Below, one piece after another: positions 38,551 through 49,347 of a stretch of DNA of 64,000 nucleotides. This DNA is from Brochothrix thermosphacta DSM 20171 = FSL F6-1036 (GTDB lineage: Bacteria > Bacillota > Bacilli > Lactobacillales > Listeriaceae). Within the stretch, counting starts at the first letter, position 1. The number at the start of each line of letters is the position of its first letter. The translations under genes were made by a program, and so were the position numbers. The notes under the pieces were generated by a model, which worked only from the letters and a program-made list of their open reading frames with translations, had not been told where the DNA came from and ran no database searches. The stretch spans positions 1,612,001 through 1,676,000 of the forward strand of contig NZ_CP145608.1 of assembly GCF_036884295.1 (NCBI RefSeq), read 5' to 3'.

Positions 38551-39867
38551 CTATTTAATTGTTGCAGCGATACGCTTTAGTAAGAAGGCTCTTACTTCAG
38601 CAATAAAGTAGAGTGAGCCTGTTATTGAAACAATAGCTGCTTCTGCTTTCGCTTTATTTATCAGTTCGAGCAGCGTACTTTGCCATTCTACTTCTACCTG
38701 AACGTTTAACTTTTCTGACTTCACTTGTAACTCCGCTGCAGTTAATGCTCGTGGGTAATCAAATGTAGTGAGAATAACGTTTTCAGCAAAACAAGTCTGT
38801 AAACGGCTAATCATTTGGTCAATTGGTTTATCTGTTAATGCTGAAAAGAGCACATAACTTTTTTGTGTCGGGTATTCTGTTGACATCGTTTGAACAAACG
38901 TTTCAATTCCTTCATTATTATGTGCACCATCAATAATAAGAACTGGCGCTTCACTCAATTTTTCAAAGCGACCCGGCCAAGACGCTCGAGCAATACCTTT
39001 TCGAATGGTCGCTTCTGTTATATTCGAATAATGCTCCGGCAACAGCAGCAGCGCTTGAATAGCAACAGCCGCATTTCGTAATTGATGCGCACCTACTAAG
39101 CCTACTTCAATATCAGCTAAACGATTTTCTCTATTTTCAAAATGGAAACGGTCATCTGCAACTGCGGTTAGTTTAAAATCAGCACCAGATGCATAATAGG
39201 GAGCCTCTTGCTCAGCAGCCCACTGTTGGAATAACGGTTGTAACTCCAACTGCGTGACGCCAGAAATAACTGGCACATTTCGTTTAATGATACCCGCTTT
39301 TTGCGATGCAATTTTAGCTAATGTATCACCTAAAATGCCGATATGATCCATTCCAATCGTAGTAATGACAGACAATAGAGGCGTAAAGACATTCGTACAA
39401 TCTAAGCGTCCCCCTAGTCCTACCTCAACAATACCGATATCAATCGGGTGCATCGTTGCGAAATACTCAAAAAACATCGCGGTGACAACTTCAAATTCAG
39501 TCGGTTCTCCAAAAGGACTATCTTGCATTCCCTCAACGATTGGTTGAAATTTCTCAACTAACGCTACGATACTTTCATCACTAATCGGAACACCATTCAC
39601 ACTGATACGTTCATTAAAGCTTTCAATGTAGGGAGAAGTAAATGTCCCTACCTCATAACCAGAATCTTGCAGTACTGTTCGCATAAAAGAAACAGTGGAA
39701 CCTTTGCCATTCGTACCAGCAACATGTATCCATTTATTTTTCTGTTCTGGATGTCCTAATTGTTCTAACAGATACAACATCCGTTCTAACCCTGGTTTAA
39801 TACCTAATCGTAAGCGTGAATGAATCCAATCCACCGCTTCCTCATATCGTAATGTCATCGTCTTCAC
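38551..39867 (-). CDS. folC: Folylpolyglutamate synthase / dihydrofolate synthase
   Basis: 438 residues of the Mur-ligase family. HVAGTNGKGSTVSFMRTVL is the P-loop, FTSPYIESFNERI the omega-loop region, and IDGAHNNEGIETF lies in the C-terminal domain. It adds glutamates to folates. The gene follows valS by nine bases. Confidence 0.94.
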   Translation of the reverse strand: MKTMTLRYEEAVDWIHSRLRLGIKPGLERMLYLLEQLGHPEQKNKWIHVAGTNGKGSTVSFMRTVLQDSGYEVGTFTSPYIESFNERISVNGVPISDESIVALVEKFQPIVEGMQDSPFGEPTEFEVVTAMFFEYFATMHPIDIGIVEVGLGGRLDCTNVFTPLLSVITTIGMDHIGILGDTLAKIASQKAGIIKRNVPVISGVTQLELQPLFQQWAAEQEAPYYASGADFKLTAVADDRFHFENRENRLADIEVGLVGAHQLRNAAVAIQALLLLPEHYSNITEATIRKGIARASWPGRFEKLSEAPVLIIDGAHNNEGIETFVQTMSTEYPTQKSYVLFSALTDKPIDQMISRLQTCFAENVILTTFDYPRALTAAELQVKSEKLNVQVEVEWQSTLLELINKAKAEAAIVSITGSLYFIAEVRAFLLKRIAATIK

Positions 39868-39876
39868 CCTTTTTAT

Positions 39877-42513
39877 TTACAGACTTGCTAAATCAGCAAT
39901 ACGTTGTTCAACTAATGCGTATTTCTCTAAATAATCTTGTTCTTTCGCGCGCTCTGCCACCACAACTTCATCAGGTGCGTTTGCAACAAAACGTTCATTT
40001 TTCAATTTACCTTGTACACGAGAAACCTCATTTTTTAATTTATCGAGCTCTTTCGTTAAACGTTCTGTTTCAGCTGCAACATCAATCAAACCTTGAAGTG
40101 GTAAGTAAATTTCAGCACCTGTTACAACAGCTGTCATAACTTGCGTCGGTACTTCTAATTCTGTATCAATCGTCAATGACTCAGGATTACAGAATCGTTC
40201 AATGTATGATTGATTTTCAAGTAATAACGCTTTAATTTCTGGTGTTTTTGCTTTAATCATCATTGTAATCGGACGACTTAACGGTGTATTTACTTCTGTA
40301 CGGATCGTACGTACTGCACGAATCACTTCAACATACAATTTCATTGCATCTGCTGCTGTTGCATTATTAAGCTCTTCACGCACAGTTGGCCATGCAGCTG
40401 TAACAATTGTTTCGCCCTCTGTAGGAAGTTGTTGCCAAATTTCTTCAGTAACAAACGGCATGAATGGGTGCAATAAACGTAAAATATTATCTAATACGTA
40501 AGCTAAAACAGCTTTCGTTGTTGCTTTAGATGCTTCATCTTCACCGTATAGAGTAATTTTACTAATTTCAATGTACCAATCACAATAATCATCCCAAATA
40601 AAGTTATTTAAGTGACGACCTACTTCACCATACTCATAACGTTCAGATAGCTCAGTTACTTTCGCAATAGTTTCATTTAGACGAGTTAAAATCCATTGAT
40701 CACTTACATCTGTTACGTTGCTCAAATCAATATCTTTTGCTTCCATACCTTCAATATTCATCATTACAAAACGTGAAGCATTCCAAATTTTATTGATAAA
40801 GTTCCACGTTGCTTCTACTTTTTCATAGCTAAAACGTAAATCTTGACCCGGTGATGTTCCTGTTGTTAAGAAGTAACGTAACGAATCCGCACCGTATTTC
40901 TCAATAACATCAATTGGATCCACACCATTACCTAATGATTTAGACATTTTACGTCCTTCTTCATCACGTACAAGACCATGAATCAGTGCATCTTCAAAGG
41001 GACGGCGGCCAGTAAATTCAACTGATTGGAAAATCATACGTGACACCCAGAAAGCAATAATATCATAACCAGTTACCAATACATTTGTTGGGAAATAACG
41101 ATTGTACATTTCGGCATCTTCTTCCGGCCAACCCATTGTTGAAAATGGCCATAAAGCAGAAGAGAACCATGTGTCTAATACGTCGTTATCTCGTGTCCAA
41201 CCTTCGCCAGCTGGTGCTTCCATGCCAACATGAATTTCGCCTGCTTCATTGTACCAAGCAGGAATTTGGTGTCCCCACCATAATTGACGAGAGATACACC
41301 AATCATGAATATTTTCCATCCAACGTACATATTGGGCATCAAAACGGTCAGGTACAAAGTTAACTTTATCTTCCGATTTTTGTAAAGCCAATGCTTGTTC
41401 TGCCAACGGCGTCATTTTAACAAACCATTGTTTTGATAAATAGGGTTCAACAACTGCATCTGTACGCTCTGAATGGCCCACTGAATGAGGATGATCTTCA
41501 ATTTTCACAACAAGATCAAGCGCTTCAAAATCTTTAATAATCGCTTTGCGACATTCAAAACGGTCCATACCTTCGTATTTACCAGCATTCTCGTTCATCG
41601 AACCATCTTCATGCATAACAATAATACGCGGTAAATCATGACGTTCACCTACTTCAAAATCATTAGGATCATGTGCGGGTGTGATTTTAACAACGCCTGA
41701 ACCAAATTCACGTTCAACATATTCATCAGCAATGATTGGAATTTCTCGGTCCATCAACGGTAATTTAATTGTTTTACCAATGTATTTTTGGTAACGTTCA
41801 TCATCTGGATGGACTGCTACAGCTGTATCACCAGGAATCGTTTCAGGACGAGTTGTCGCAACTTCTAAGAAACCTGAACCATCTGTTAACGGGTAACGCA
41901 AATGATAGAAGTGACCGGCTACATCTTTGTGGATAACTTCAATATCAGATAATGCTGTTTTAGCTGCTGGATCCCAGTTAATGATACGTTCCCCACGATA
42001 AATTAAACCTTTTTTATAAAGATCAACGAACACTTTATTAACAGCTGTATTAAGACCTGCATCCAATGTAAAGCGCTCTTTAGAATAGTCTAAACCTAAA
42101 CCTAATTTACCCCATTGTTGACGAATATGACCGGCATATTCTTCTTTCCAATCCCATACTTGTTCAACAAATTTTTCACGTCCTAAATCATAGCGTGTGA
42201 CGCCTTCTTCACGTAGTTTCGCTTCAACCTTAGCTTGAGTCGCGATACCTGCATGGTCCATACCTGGCAACCATAAAACATCGTAACCTTGCATACGTTT
42301 TTGACGTGTAATAATATCTTGCAACGTCGTATCCCAAGCATGTCCTAAGTGTAATTTACCTGTTACATTGGGTGGCGGAATAACAACACTAAACGGTTTC
42401 TTAGCTGTGTCTCCTGTTGCTTCAAAAAAGCCTTGTTTTACCCACCAGTCGTAGCGGCCTTCTTCAATAGATTGTGGTTCATATTTTGTTGCTAATGTTT
42501 GTTTTTCTGTCAT
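39877..42513 (-). CDS. valS: Valyl-tRNA synthetase
   Basis: 878 residues from ATG 42513, eight bases after AAAGGA. Class I signatures are [18 protein letters not shown] (HIGH) and [14 protein letters not shown] (KMSKS); the editing domain with [19 protein letters not shown] is present, and a C-terminal coiled coil spans about residues 815-878. It is controlled by a valine T-box and co-transcribed with folC. Confidence 0.96.
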   Translation of the reverse strand: MTEKQTLATKYEPQSIEEGRYDWWVKQGFFEATGDTAKKPFSVVIPPPNVTGKLHLGHAWDTTLQDIITRQKRMQGYDVLWLPGMDHAGIATQAKVEAKLREEGVTRYDLGREKFVEQVWDWKEEYAGHIRQQWGKLGLGLDYSKERFTLDAGLNTAVNKVFVDLYKKGLIYRGERIINWDPAAKTALSDIEVIHKDVAGHFYHLRYPLTDGSGFLEVATTRPETIPGDTAVAVHPDDERYQKYIGKTIKLPLMDREIPIIADEYVEREFGSGVVKITPAHDPNDFEVGERHDLPRIIVMHEDGSMNENAGKYEGMDRFECRKAIIKDFEALDLVVKIEDHPHSVGHSERTDAVVEPYLSKQWFVKMTPLAEQALALQKSEDKVNFVPDRFDAQYVRWMENIHDWCISRQLWWGHQIPAWYNEAGEIHVGMEAPAGEGWTRDNDVLDTWFSSALWPFSTMGWPEEDAEMYNRYFPTNVLVTGYDIIAFWVSRMIFQSVEFTGRRPFEDALIHGLVRDEEGRKMSKSLGNGVDPIDVIEKYGADSLRYFLTTGTSPGQDLRFSYEKVEATWNFINKIWNASRFVMMNIEGMEAKDIDLSNVTDVSDQWILTRLNETIAKVTELSERYEYGEVGRHLNNFIWDDYCDWYIEISKITLYGEDEASKATTKAVLAYVLDNILRLLHPFMPFVTEEIWQQLPTEGETIVTAAWPTVREELNNATAADAMKLYVEVIRAVRTIRTEVNTPLSRPITMMIKAKTPEIKALLLENQSYIERFCNPESLTIDTELEVPTQVMTAVVTGAEIYLPLQGLIDVAAETERLTKELDKLKNEVSRVQGKLKNERFVANAPDEVVVAERAKEQDYLEKYALVEQRIADLASL

Positions 42514-42535
42514 TATAATCATCCTTTCTGCGCAT

Positions 42536-42788
42536 AAAAAAATACTCTAATCATCCTAGAAAGGACGAAAAGAGCATTCCGCGGTACCACCTTTATACCA
42601 AACGATTAACGTTTAGCACTTCATTTCTGTAACGGCTCGCACCGGCTTTTTCTACTATTAGTTCAAAAAAGCAACTCAAAGGCTACGTTCAATCGGCAAT
42701 TAGAGAAACTTCCAGCACCCGTTTCCTCTCTATACTAATCCACCCATTTACTCTTCCTCATCATCGTTGTTGGTCTACTATTTATGTT
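42536..42788 (-). promoter_or_regulatory. Valine-specific T-box leader of valS
   Basis: T-box AGGTGGTACCGCGG at about 42595-42582 on the minus strand, followed by a terminator with AATGCTCT/AGAGTATT and CGTCCT/AGGATG arms and T7. The probable specifier is GTA (Val) at 42686-42684, in the context TGAACGTAGCCTTTGAG. Uncharged tRNA-Val should promote readthrough. Confidence 0.9.
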
Positions 42789-42794
42789 TCCATT

Positions 42795-42824
42795 ATTGTA
42801 GCACTAGCGAGCGCTGTTCGTCAA
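42795..42824 (-). promoter_or_regulatory. valS promoter embedded in the end of hemL
   Basis: -35 TTGACG (42824-42819), 18-base spacer, -10 TACAAT (42800-42795). The -35 and most of the spacer are the last codons and stop of hemL. Confidence 0.65.
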
Positions 42825-44117
42825 TAATTGGAGTTGTTTAAAGGTATCTTCCATCGCATTCAACGTTGTATCAATATCTGCTTTTGTATGTTCTGTTGAG
42901 ATAAACAAACCTTCAAATTGAGAAGGAGGTAAATAAATACCGCGTTCACTCATTTCACGATAATAATGACTGAACAGTTTTAAATCGGCACGGTTCACAT
43001 CCTCAAAATTAGCGATAGGTCCTTCAGCAAAGAAAAAGCCAAACATTGACCCCGCACGATTAACCGTTACAGGAATTTGATGTGCTTTACCGATTGTTTT
43101 TATACCGTCTGTTAACTGATCAATTCGAATTGTAAAATCATCATAAACAGCAGGCGTTAACTGACGCAATGTCTCCACACCCGCAGTCATCGCTAAAGGA
43201 TTACCTGATAATGTTCCTGCTTGATAAATGGGGCCGCTTGGTGCCACATTATCCATAATCTCACGTGGTCCTGCATAAGCACCTACTGGCATTCCGCCAC
43301 CGATAACCTTACCTAAACACGTTAAATCTGGAGTTACACCGAAGTACCCTTGTGCACAATTTATTCCAACGCGGAACCCTGTCATCACTTCATCAAAAAT
43401 CAATAACGCTTGATGACGTTTAGTAATTTCACGTAAACCTTCAAGGTAGTTCTCTACTGGTGGAACAACACCCATATTACCCGCAACCGGTTCAACGATA
43501 ATCGCCGCTACTTGATCTTTATATTGTTTGAAAACCGCTTCAACAGCTTCTAAATCATTATACGGCACTGTAATAGTATCACGAACAGTTCCTTTAGGCA
43601 CACCGGGAGAATCAGGTAAGCCTAAAGTTGCTACTCCTGATCCTGCTTTGATTAATAACGAATCGCCATGACCGTGGTAACTACCGACACATTTAATAAT
43701 CAAATCACGTCCTGTATAGCCTCTAGCAAGACGAAGCGCACTCATTGTCGCCTCAGTACCCGAGTTAACAAAACGCACTGATTCTGCAGATGGTACACGT
43801 TTAATAACTTCGTCAACCAATGCTAATTCACTGAGATGATTCGCGCCAAAACTCATACCTTTTGCTGCCGTTTCTTGAACAGCACGCACGACTTTATCAT
43901 TTGCATGCCCTAAAATAAGAGGCCCCCATGATAATACATAATCAATGTATTTGTTGCCATCAATATCGTATAAATACGCGCCTTTGCCACGATCAAAATA
44001 AACAGGATCTGTATCAACAGAGTTAAATGCACGAACTGGACTACTTACACCACCTGGCATTTTAGTCACAGCCTCTTTGAAAGCTGTTTGCGATTTTATG
44101 ATGTTACGTTTCGACAT
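42804..44117 (-). CDS. hemL: Glutamate-1-semialdehyde 2,1-aminomutase
   Basis: 437 residues of class III aminotransferases. [19 protein letters not shown] binds the cofactor phosphate, [11 protein letters not shown] and [12 protein letters not shown] hold the PLP-ring residues, and the PLP lysine is in [15 protein letters not shown]. It makes 5-aminolevulinate for haem and other tetrapyrroles. In Listeria and Bacillus it is the last gene of a hemAXCDBL cluster; here the gene upstream is engB, so the other hem genes are not adjacent. Confidence 0.95.
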   Translation of the reverse strand: MSKRNIIKSQTAFKEAVTKMPGGVSSPVRAFNSVDTDPVYFDRGKGAYLYDIDGNKYIDYVLSWGPLILGHANDKVVRAVQETAAKGMSFGANHLSELALVDEVIKRVPSAESVRFVNSGTEATMSALRLARGYTGRDLIIKCVGSYHGHGDSLLIKAGSGVATLGLPDSPGVPKGTVRDTITVPYNDLEAVEAVFKQYKDQVAAIIVEPVAGNMGVVPPVENYLEGLREITKRHQALLIFDEVMTGFRVGINCAQGYFGVTPDLTCLGKVIGGGMPVGAYAGPREIMDNVAPSGPIYQAGTLSGNPLAMTAGVETLRQLTPAVYDDFTIRIDQLTDGIKTIGKAHQIPVTVNRAGSMFGFFFAEGPIANFEDVNRADLKLFSHYYREMSERGIYLPPSQFEGLFISTEHTKADIDTTLNAMEDTFKQLQLLTNSAR

Positions 44118-44128
44118 CTACTCACCCC

Positions 44129-44710
44129 TTACATGAATTTTTCAATAATCTTCCATGCTTGGTCTTTTCCTAAACCAGTTTCAGATGAAAACATAACGAT
44201 ATTATCATCTGGGTCAAAACCAAGTGTTTCTTTAATTTCTTTAATACTTTTTTGCCAGCGACCTTTTGGAATTTTATCTGCTTTTGTCGCAATAATAATG
44301 ACACGGATACCATGATGTTTCAGAAACTCATACATCGTTACATCATCATTCGATGGTTTATGGCGCATATCTACAATTTGAATCACCGCACGTAACGGTG
44401 CTCGATCTGTCATATACGTTTCCATCATTACGCCCCATTTGGCGCGTTCACTTTTAGAAATTTTAGCATAACCATATCCAGGTACATCAACAAAAATTAA
44501 TTTCTTTTCAACTTCATAAAAATTAAGTGTTTGTGTTTTACCAGGCTTTGATGAGATACGTGCCATTGCTTTTCGTTGTAACATGCGGTTGATAAATGAC
44601 GATTTCCCGACATTCGAACGACCTGCTAAAGCGAACTCTGGCAATAAGGCTTTAGGGTACTGATCCGGTCGGACAGCACTGATTAATAATTCTACTTGAT
44701 TAACTTTCAT
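44129..44710 (-). CDS. engB: Ribosome biogenesis GTPase EngB (YsxC)
   Basis: 193 residues. G1 is [17 protein letters not shown]2 lies around [12 protein letters not shown]3 is [13 protein letters not shown]4 ATKADK and G5 FSSETGLG. It is needed for 50S subunit assembly. It follows clpX and precedes hemL by eleven bases. The clpX-ysxC neighbourhood is common in Bacillales. Confidence 0.95.
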   Translation of the reverse strand: MKVNQVELLISAVRPDQYPKALLPEFALAGRSNVGKSSFINRMLQRKAMARISSKPGKTQTLNFYEVEKKLIFVDVPGYGYAKISKSERAKWGVMMETYMTDRAPLRAVIQIVDMRHKPSNDDVTMYEFLKHHGIRVIIIATKADKIPKGRWQKSIKEIKETLGFDPDDNIVMFSSETGLGKDQAWKIIEKFM

Positions 44711-44725
44711 CGTCTCGCTCCTTAA

Positions 44726-44760
44726 AAAAACTACCTTGCTTTAACATGCACAAGGTAGTT
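44726..44760 (-). terminator. Terminator of clpX
   Basis: AACTACCTTG and CAAGGTAGTT form a perfect 10-pair stem with a 12-base loop, followed on the minus strand by T7. Confidence 0.85.
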
Positions 44761-44810
44761 AGCTTATTTACTTGCTCATTTTACATTATACACTACAAAA
44801 CTAACAATCG

Positions 44811-46073
44811 CTATGCCATTGCTACTTCTGAACCATCATTTAGAATAAGGATTGGTTGTGCTTTTTCATTCACAACGTCAGCAGTGATTTTACATTTAAT
44901 AACATCTTCACGTGTTGGCACTTCATACATTACGTCAAGCATAATATGCTCGATGATTGAACGTAAACCACGCGCTCCAGTACGACGTTCGATTGCTAAT
45001 AGCGCAATTGCACTTAAAGCATCTTCAGTGACTTCAAGTTCAACTTCATCTAACTCTAACAAACGTTGGTATTGCTTGATTAAAGCATTTTTAGGTTGCG
45101 TCAATATTGAAATCAACGTTGGCTCATCTAACAACTCTAAGGTTGCCATAACAGGTAATCGACCGATAAATTCAGGAATCAAACCAAATTTCAAGAGGTC
45201 TTCAGGAACAACCTTTTGCATTAATGATTCATTCTCATTAAATTTAACGCTTTCCTTACCAAAGCCAATTACTTTTTCACCTAGACGGTTACGAACAATA
45301 TCTTCAACACCATCAAAAGCACCACCAACGATAAAGAGAATTTTACTTGTATCGATTTGGATAAATTCTTGGTTAGGATGTTTACGTCCACCTTGAGGTG
45401 GCACGCTTGCAACTGTACCTTCTAAAATTTTAAGCAATGCTTGTTGCACACCTTCACCAGACACATCACGTGTAATAGAAGTGTTTTCTGATTTACGGGC
45501 AACTTTATCGATCTCATCGATATAAATAATCCCTTTTTCAGCACGTTCTACATCGAAGTCAGCTGCTTGAATAAGTTTCAAGAGAATGTTTTCAACATCT
45601 TCTCCAACATAACCCGCTTCAGTTAAACTTGTAGCATCTGCTATTGCAAATGGCACATCTAGCACGCGAGCTAATGTTTGAGCAAGCAATGTTTTACCAC
45701 TACCCGTAGGTCCGATTAAACAAATGTTGCTTTTTTGCAATTCAACGTCGCCTTCGCTTTGTGAAGCAGTCGCTTGGATACGTTTATAGTGGTTATATAC
45801 GGCAACTGATAATGCACGTTTTGCACGATCTTGCCCAATAACATATTCATCTAATGTTGAACGTAACTCACTTGGTTTTGGTAATTCTTCAAAAATTGGT
45901 GCTGTTGGTGCCAGTTCCAACTCTTCAATAATAATTTCATTACATAAATCAACACACTCATCACAGATATAAACGCCTGGACCTGCAATTAATTTTTTAA
46001 CTTCATCCTGTGGTTTACCACAAAATGAACATTTCAATTGGTTTTTTTCATCAAATTTTGACACGTACGTCAC
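44811..46073 (-). CDS. clpX: ATP-dependent Clp protease ATP-binding subunit ClpX
   Basis: 420 residues. The zinc finger [11 protein letters not shown]...CDECVDLC comes first, then the AAA+ domain with Walker [16 protein letters not shown], Walker [11 protein letters not shown], the pore loop [10 protein letters not shown] and the IGF-type ClpP contact VIGFGKE. It unfolds proteins for ClpP. It lies downstream of the trigger factor gene, as in other Firmicutes. Confidence 0.96.
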   Translation of the reverse strand: MTYVSKFDEKNQLKCSFCGKPQDEVKKLIAGPGVYICDECVDLCNEIIIEELELAPTAPIFEELPKPSELRSTLDEYVIGQDRAKRALSVAVYNHYKRIQATASQSEGDVELQKSNICLIGPTGSGKTLLAQTLARVLDVPFAIADATSLTEAGYVGEDVENILLKLIQAADFDVERAEKGIIYIDEIDKVARKSENTSITRDVSGEGVQQALLKILEGTVASVPPQGGRKHPNQEFIQIDTSKILFIVGGAFDGVEDIVRNRLGEKVIGFGKESVKFNENESLMQKVVPEDLLKFGLIPEFIGRLPVMATLELLDEPTLISILTQPKNALIKQYQRLLELDEVELEVTEDALSAIALLAIERRTGARGLRSIIEHIMLDVMYEVPTREDVIKCKITADVVNEKAQPILILNDGSEVAMA

Positions 46074-46253
46074 TCCTTAAATCAACTGGTTACCTAAAGA
46101 AAGTAATTGCTTAGCAATATCTCTCTTTCGAATAATGTTTTATACTACCATAACTATACTCATTGATGTATTAACTTGCAACTAAAACACTTACAATCAA
46201 ACAGCTTATTTCAAACGCCTGTCACAATCATCATTTACTGATTTCTAGCAATA

Positions 46254-46304
46254 AAAAACACCTTGTAGGAAAGGTATCTTCCTACAAGGCGACAGTGTTT
46301 TCAA
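46254..46304 (-). terminator. Terminator of the trigger factor gene
   Basis: CCTTGTAGGAA (46262-46272) and TTCCTACAAGG (46280-46290) pair, extended by outer AAAACAC/GTGTTTT arms, with T6 on the minus strand. The other 200 bases before clpX hold no gene. Confidence 0.85.
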
Positions 46305-46321
46305 TATGTTATTTTATCAGT

Positions 46322-47602
46322 TTACGCTTCTACTGAGTTATCAACAACAAATTTAACTGCTTTACGGATTTGTAAATCTTCAGTAACAGTTGTAAGGTCA
46401 CCTAATGCCATACGGACAGTTGGTACATCCATTTTGTACATTTCAGCTAAACGTGCAACTTCTTCGTTAACTTCTTCTTCAGTTACTTCAATGCCTTCAG
46501 CTTTAGCAATTGCATCTAAAACTAAGTTAGTTTTCACACGTCCACCAGCATCTGTTGCCATTTGCTCGTTTAAAGCTTCTTCAGTTTGACCAGTGAACTG
46601 GAAGTAAAGTTCAGTAGTTAAACCTTGTGCTTCGATATCTTGAGTGAATTGTTTTTTCAACATTTCAGTTTCTTGTTCGATCATTACTTCAGGAACGTCA
46701 ACTTCAGCGTTCTCTACAGCTTGACCTAAAGCTTGGTTTTCTTTAGCTTGAACAGCTTTAGTCGCTTTATCTTCAGTTAAACGTGCTTTAACTTTTTCAG
46801 TTAATTCAGCAAGCGTTTCAACTTCGTTATCGATATCTTTAGCTAATTCATCATCTAATTCTGGCACTTCTTTTGTTTTAACTTCGTGAATTGCAACTTT
46901 GAATTCTACAGCTTTACCAGCTAAGTCTTCTGCTTGGTAATCTTCTGGGAATGTTACGTTTACAGAAACGTTTTCGCCAGCTTTTTTGCCTTCTAATTGT
47001 TCTTCAAATCCTGGGATGAATGAGTTAGAACCTAATTCTAATGAATAGTTCTCAGCTTTTCCACCTTCGAATTGCTCGCCATCTAAGTAACCATCAAAAT
47101 CGATTACGACTGTATCGCCTTTAGCAGCTGCATCTTCTTTTAAAACTAATTCAGCTTGGTGGCTTTGTAAATGAGCTAATTCATGTTGAACATCTTCGTC
47201 AGATACTTCAACATCAGCTTTATCTACTTTAAGACCTTTGTATTCACCTAATTTAACTTCAGGTTTTACTGTTACGATTGCTGAGATAACCCAGTCAGCG
47301 TCAGCTTCGATTTTTTCAATATCAACGTTTGGAGATGCTACTGGGTTGATACCTACTTCGTCGATTGCTGCAGGATATACTTTTGGTAATAAGATGTCTA
47401 ATGCATCGTTATATAATGATGCTTCACCGTACATTTGGTTAAATATTTGACGTGGTAATTTACCTTTACGGAAACCTTTTGGTGCTAATGTTTTACGTAC
47501 TTTTTTAAACGCTTCGTCAAGAGCAACTTTTACGTCCTCTTTCGGAATAGTGATAGTTAATTTACCTTCGTTACCTTCTTGTTTCGTCCATTGTGCAGTC
47601 AT
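46322..47602 (-). CDS. tig: Trigger factor
   Basis: 426 residues. The ribosome-binding signature GFRKGKLPRQIF lies at about residue 43. The PPIase domain runs from about 155 to 245 with DTVVIDFDGYLDGEQFEGG, and the C-terminal chaperone arms follow. It helps nascent chains fold at the ribosome exit. Confidence 0.96.
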   Translation of the reverse strand: MTAQWTKQEGNEGKLTITIPKEDVKVALDEAFKKVRKTLAPKGFRKGKLPRQIFNQMYGEASLYNDALDILLPKVYPAAIDEVGINPVASPNVDIEKIEADADWVISAIVTVKPEVKLGEYKGLKVDKADVEVSDEDVQHELAHLQSHQAELVLKEDAAAKGDTVVIDFDGYLDGEQFEGGKAENYSLELGSNSFIPGFEEQLEGKKAGENVSVNVTFPEDYQAEDLAGKAVEFKVAIHEVKTKEVPELDDELAKDIDNEVETLAELTEKVKARLTEDKATKAVQAKENQALGQAVENAEVDVPEVMIEQETEMLKKQFTQDIEAQGLTTELYFQFTGQTEEALNEQMATDAGGRVKTNLVLDAIAKAEGIEVTEEEVNEEVARLAEMYKMDVPTVRMALGDLTTVTEDLQIRKAVKFVVDNSVEA

Positions 47603-47736
47603 TATATAATTCCCTCCATAAATAGTGAACGTCAGTTCTTTAATTTCATGCTAACGCTCGTTTATATATTTTTTTGTTTTAAGTTCAACCTATACAAGTA
47701 TATACTATCATACGTCGTCTTTTCAACTGATAATTA

Positions 47737-48597
47737 CTAAAACGACATATTTTCTAAGGCGTACCGTTCTACTTCATCAATTTTAAGCACTTCTTGAGAC
47801 ACATCCGCATTATCTAACGGTTCTTGATTAAGACGATAAAACCATTCTAAATAGGATTCACACCATTCATTGACTGTTCCAAAATCAGGCGTTAGAGGAT
47901 AAGTAGCGGTTTGATGTCGTCGAATAACAGTTTCTACTTCTTGAGCTAACGAGGGATTCTCATTTTCCAATTCAACGGTTACCCTCTCAATTAAACTATT
48001 ATAGAAAGTATTATCTACTCGTAAATCGATTTGTGCTGGAATAACAGTCACTTCTTCTCCCATCACTACAAGCTTATATTGAGAAACATCCTCCAAACGA
48101 TGCAATGCTTCTATCAATGCAACACGCTGCTCCATTGTGATCCCTTCATCTTGTAATAATTGATGGATATCCTGAAAATAGCCTTTTAATTGCACATAGC
48201 TACCGCGTTCCAAAAAACCTAATTGGTCATGCAACGGCCAACGAGCAAATTGAATATGTGGATGTATCACGAAACTCGCACTCATATACGTTAGATTATC
48301 CGTTTGTTCAACTGCTTCTATCGTTTTTGTTTCTTCGACAATCGCTAAATCCTCTAACCAGTGTTGGTATTCACGAATACGACCACTTTTCAAGTAGCTC
48401 GCTGCTAATTTTTCTATGATATCAATATCTGTTGCAACAATTCGCATGAAGCGCTCACCTACTTGAATCGCCTCATAATGTTTGCTTTCAGTTTGATAAA
48501 TATCTATGAGTAAATTGGTAATTTGTCGATCTTCAGGCGCTACACGGTTAGCAGACACCAGCATTTTTTTCAGCATACGATCTTCTTCAGAACTCAT
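47737..48597 (-). CDS. TPR-like protein of unknown function
   Basis: 286 residues, acidic, without signal or membrane segment. The first 90 residues form repeated helix pairs of tetratricopeptide type (NLLIDIYQTESKHYEAIQVG, AASYLKSGRIREYQHWLEDL). The rest is mostly helical with no motif I know. It lies upstream of tig and in the same direction, a position where Listeria carries a conserved unknown gene. The start ATG 48597 is favoured by GAGGAGG; two upstream codons in frame lack spacing. Confidence 0.7.
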   Translation of the reverse strand: MSSEEDRMLKKMLVSANRVAPEDRQITNLLIDIYQTESKHYEAIQVGERFMRIVATDIDIIEKLAASYLKSGRIREYQHWLEDLAIVEETKTIEAVEQTDNLTYMSASFVIHPHIQFARWPLHDQLGFLERGSYVQLKGYFQDIHQLLQDEGITMEQRVALIEALHRLEDVSQYKLVVMGEEVTVIPAQIDLRVDNTFYNSLIERVTVELENENPSLAQEVETVIRRHQTATYPLTPDFGTVNEWCESYLEWFYRLNQEPLDNADVSQEVLKIDEVERYALENMSF

Positions 48598-48680
48598 GAC
48601 CAACCTCCTCTTATTACGTTTTAGTCTCTTTCAATACGGGTACAGGTCTATACGTCACATTATCTTATGGAGGTCATTCA

Positions 48681-48980
48681 ATGTCAACGCTAAAAGCTCT
48701 CAATGATAGTAAAAGCGAAGGACTTGAGAAAGTCCTGCATACTATCAATCATCTATCTAGTAGCAATATTCATATCCGTAAACACCTCGAAGTTTCTCAC
48801 AGACAGTCTTTCACTATCTACGATATGTTATCTGATGCCAAAATTGGCTCGATCACTGCCAATTACCAAGCAGATACTATTACAATTCAATCACAAGTTC
48901 ACAGCGATATTCGTCTTTACACAATCACAGAACCAAAAGATTATTTAAAACTGCTCTTTTATTTGAGTGATATTAAGTAA
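48681..48980 (+). CDS. Small protein of unknown function
   Basis: 99 residues with a clear TGGAGG six bases before the ATG. It is divergent from the TPR-like gene and followed by a terminator. It is mixed helix and strand, soluble, with no motif I recognise. Likely a real gene because of its ribosome binding site, codon use and placement. Confidence 0.7.
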   Translation: MSTLKALNDSKSEGLEKVLHTINHLSSSNIHIRKHLEVSHRQSFTIYDMLSDAKIGSITANYQADTITIQSQVHSDIRLYTITEPKDYLKLLFYLSDIK

Positions 48981-49021
48981 TAGCACTTAACACATTAATA
49001 CCTTAACTATTTTTATGATAT

Positions 49022-49086
49022 AACAGATGGACGATAATGTTGGTGTGGGTATCTCAACCAAATCAGCCTTTGTCACCATCTGTTTT
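49022..49086 (+). terminator. Probable terminator of the small gene at 48681
   Basis: ACAGATGG and CCATCTGT pair around an inner TTGGT/ACCAA stem and are followed by T5. The loop is long for a simple terminator. Confidence 0.5.
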
Positions 49087-49170
49087 TCATTATTTCCGCT
49101 TTAACTATTGACATTTAGCCAATAAAATCATACAATAAGTTTTGTTGAGTACAACTTTGTTGCACATTTA

Positions 49171-49244
49171 GTCCTGATAGCTCAGCAGGATAGAGCAATG
49201 GCCTTCTAAGCCATCGGTCGTGGGTTCGAATCCCTCTCAGGACA
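49171..49244 (+). tRNA. tRNA-Arg (anticodon TCT)
   Basis: 74 bases. The acceptor stem GTCCTGA pairs with TCAGGAC, the D arm is AGCTCAGCAGGATAGAGC, the anticodon loop CTTCTAA has TCT at its centre, and the T arm contains GGTTCGAATCC. No CCA is encoded. It reads AGA codons. Everything to its right looks like prophage, so its 3' end is the likely integration site. Confidence 0.96.
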
Positions 49245-49251
49245 TAATTAC

Positions 49252-49296
49252 AAACCCTCCTAACCCTTGATACATAAGCGGTTGGGAGGGTTTTTG
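49252..49296 (+). terminator. Terminator behind tRNA-Arg
   Basis: AAACCCTCCTAACC (49252-49265) pairs with GGTTGGGAGGGTTT (49280-49293) with one bulge, followed by T run. Confidence 0.85.
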
Positions 49297-49305
49297 TTTG
49301 TGAAA

Positions 49306-49342
49306 TGTCAAAATAATGTCAAAATATTTTTTAGTGTCAAAA
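49306..49342. repeat. Three direct copies of TGTCAAAA next to the tRNA
   Basis: Copies at 49306-49313, 49317-49324 and 49335-49342, all in the same orientation. Short direct repeats like these next to a tRNA attachment site are typical arm-type binding sites of tyrosine integrases. The integrase itself is not in the window. Confidence 0.5.
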
Positions 49343-49347
49343 TCCCA

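Noticed and set aside
44746..45396. 216-codon frame antisense to clpX
   Set aside because: Shadow of a strongly conserved gene; no ribosome binding site.
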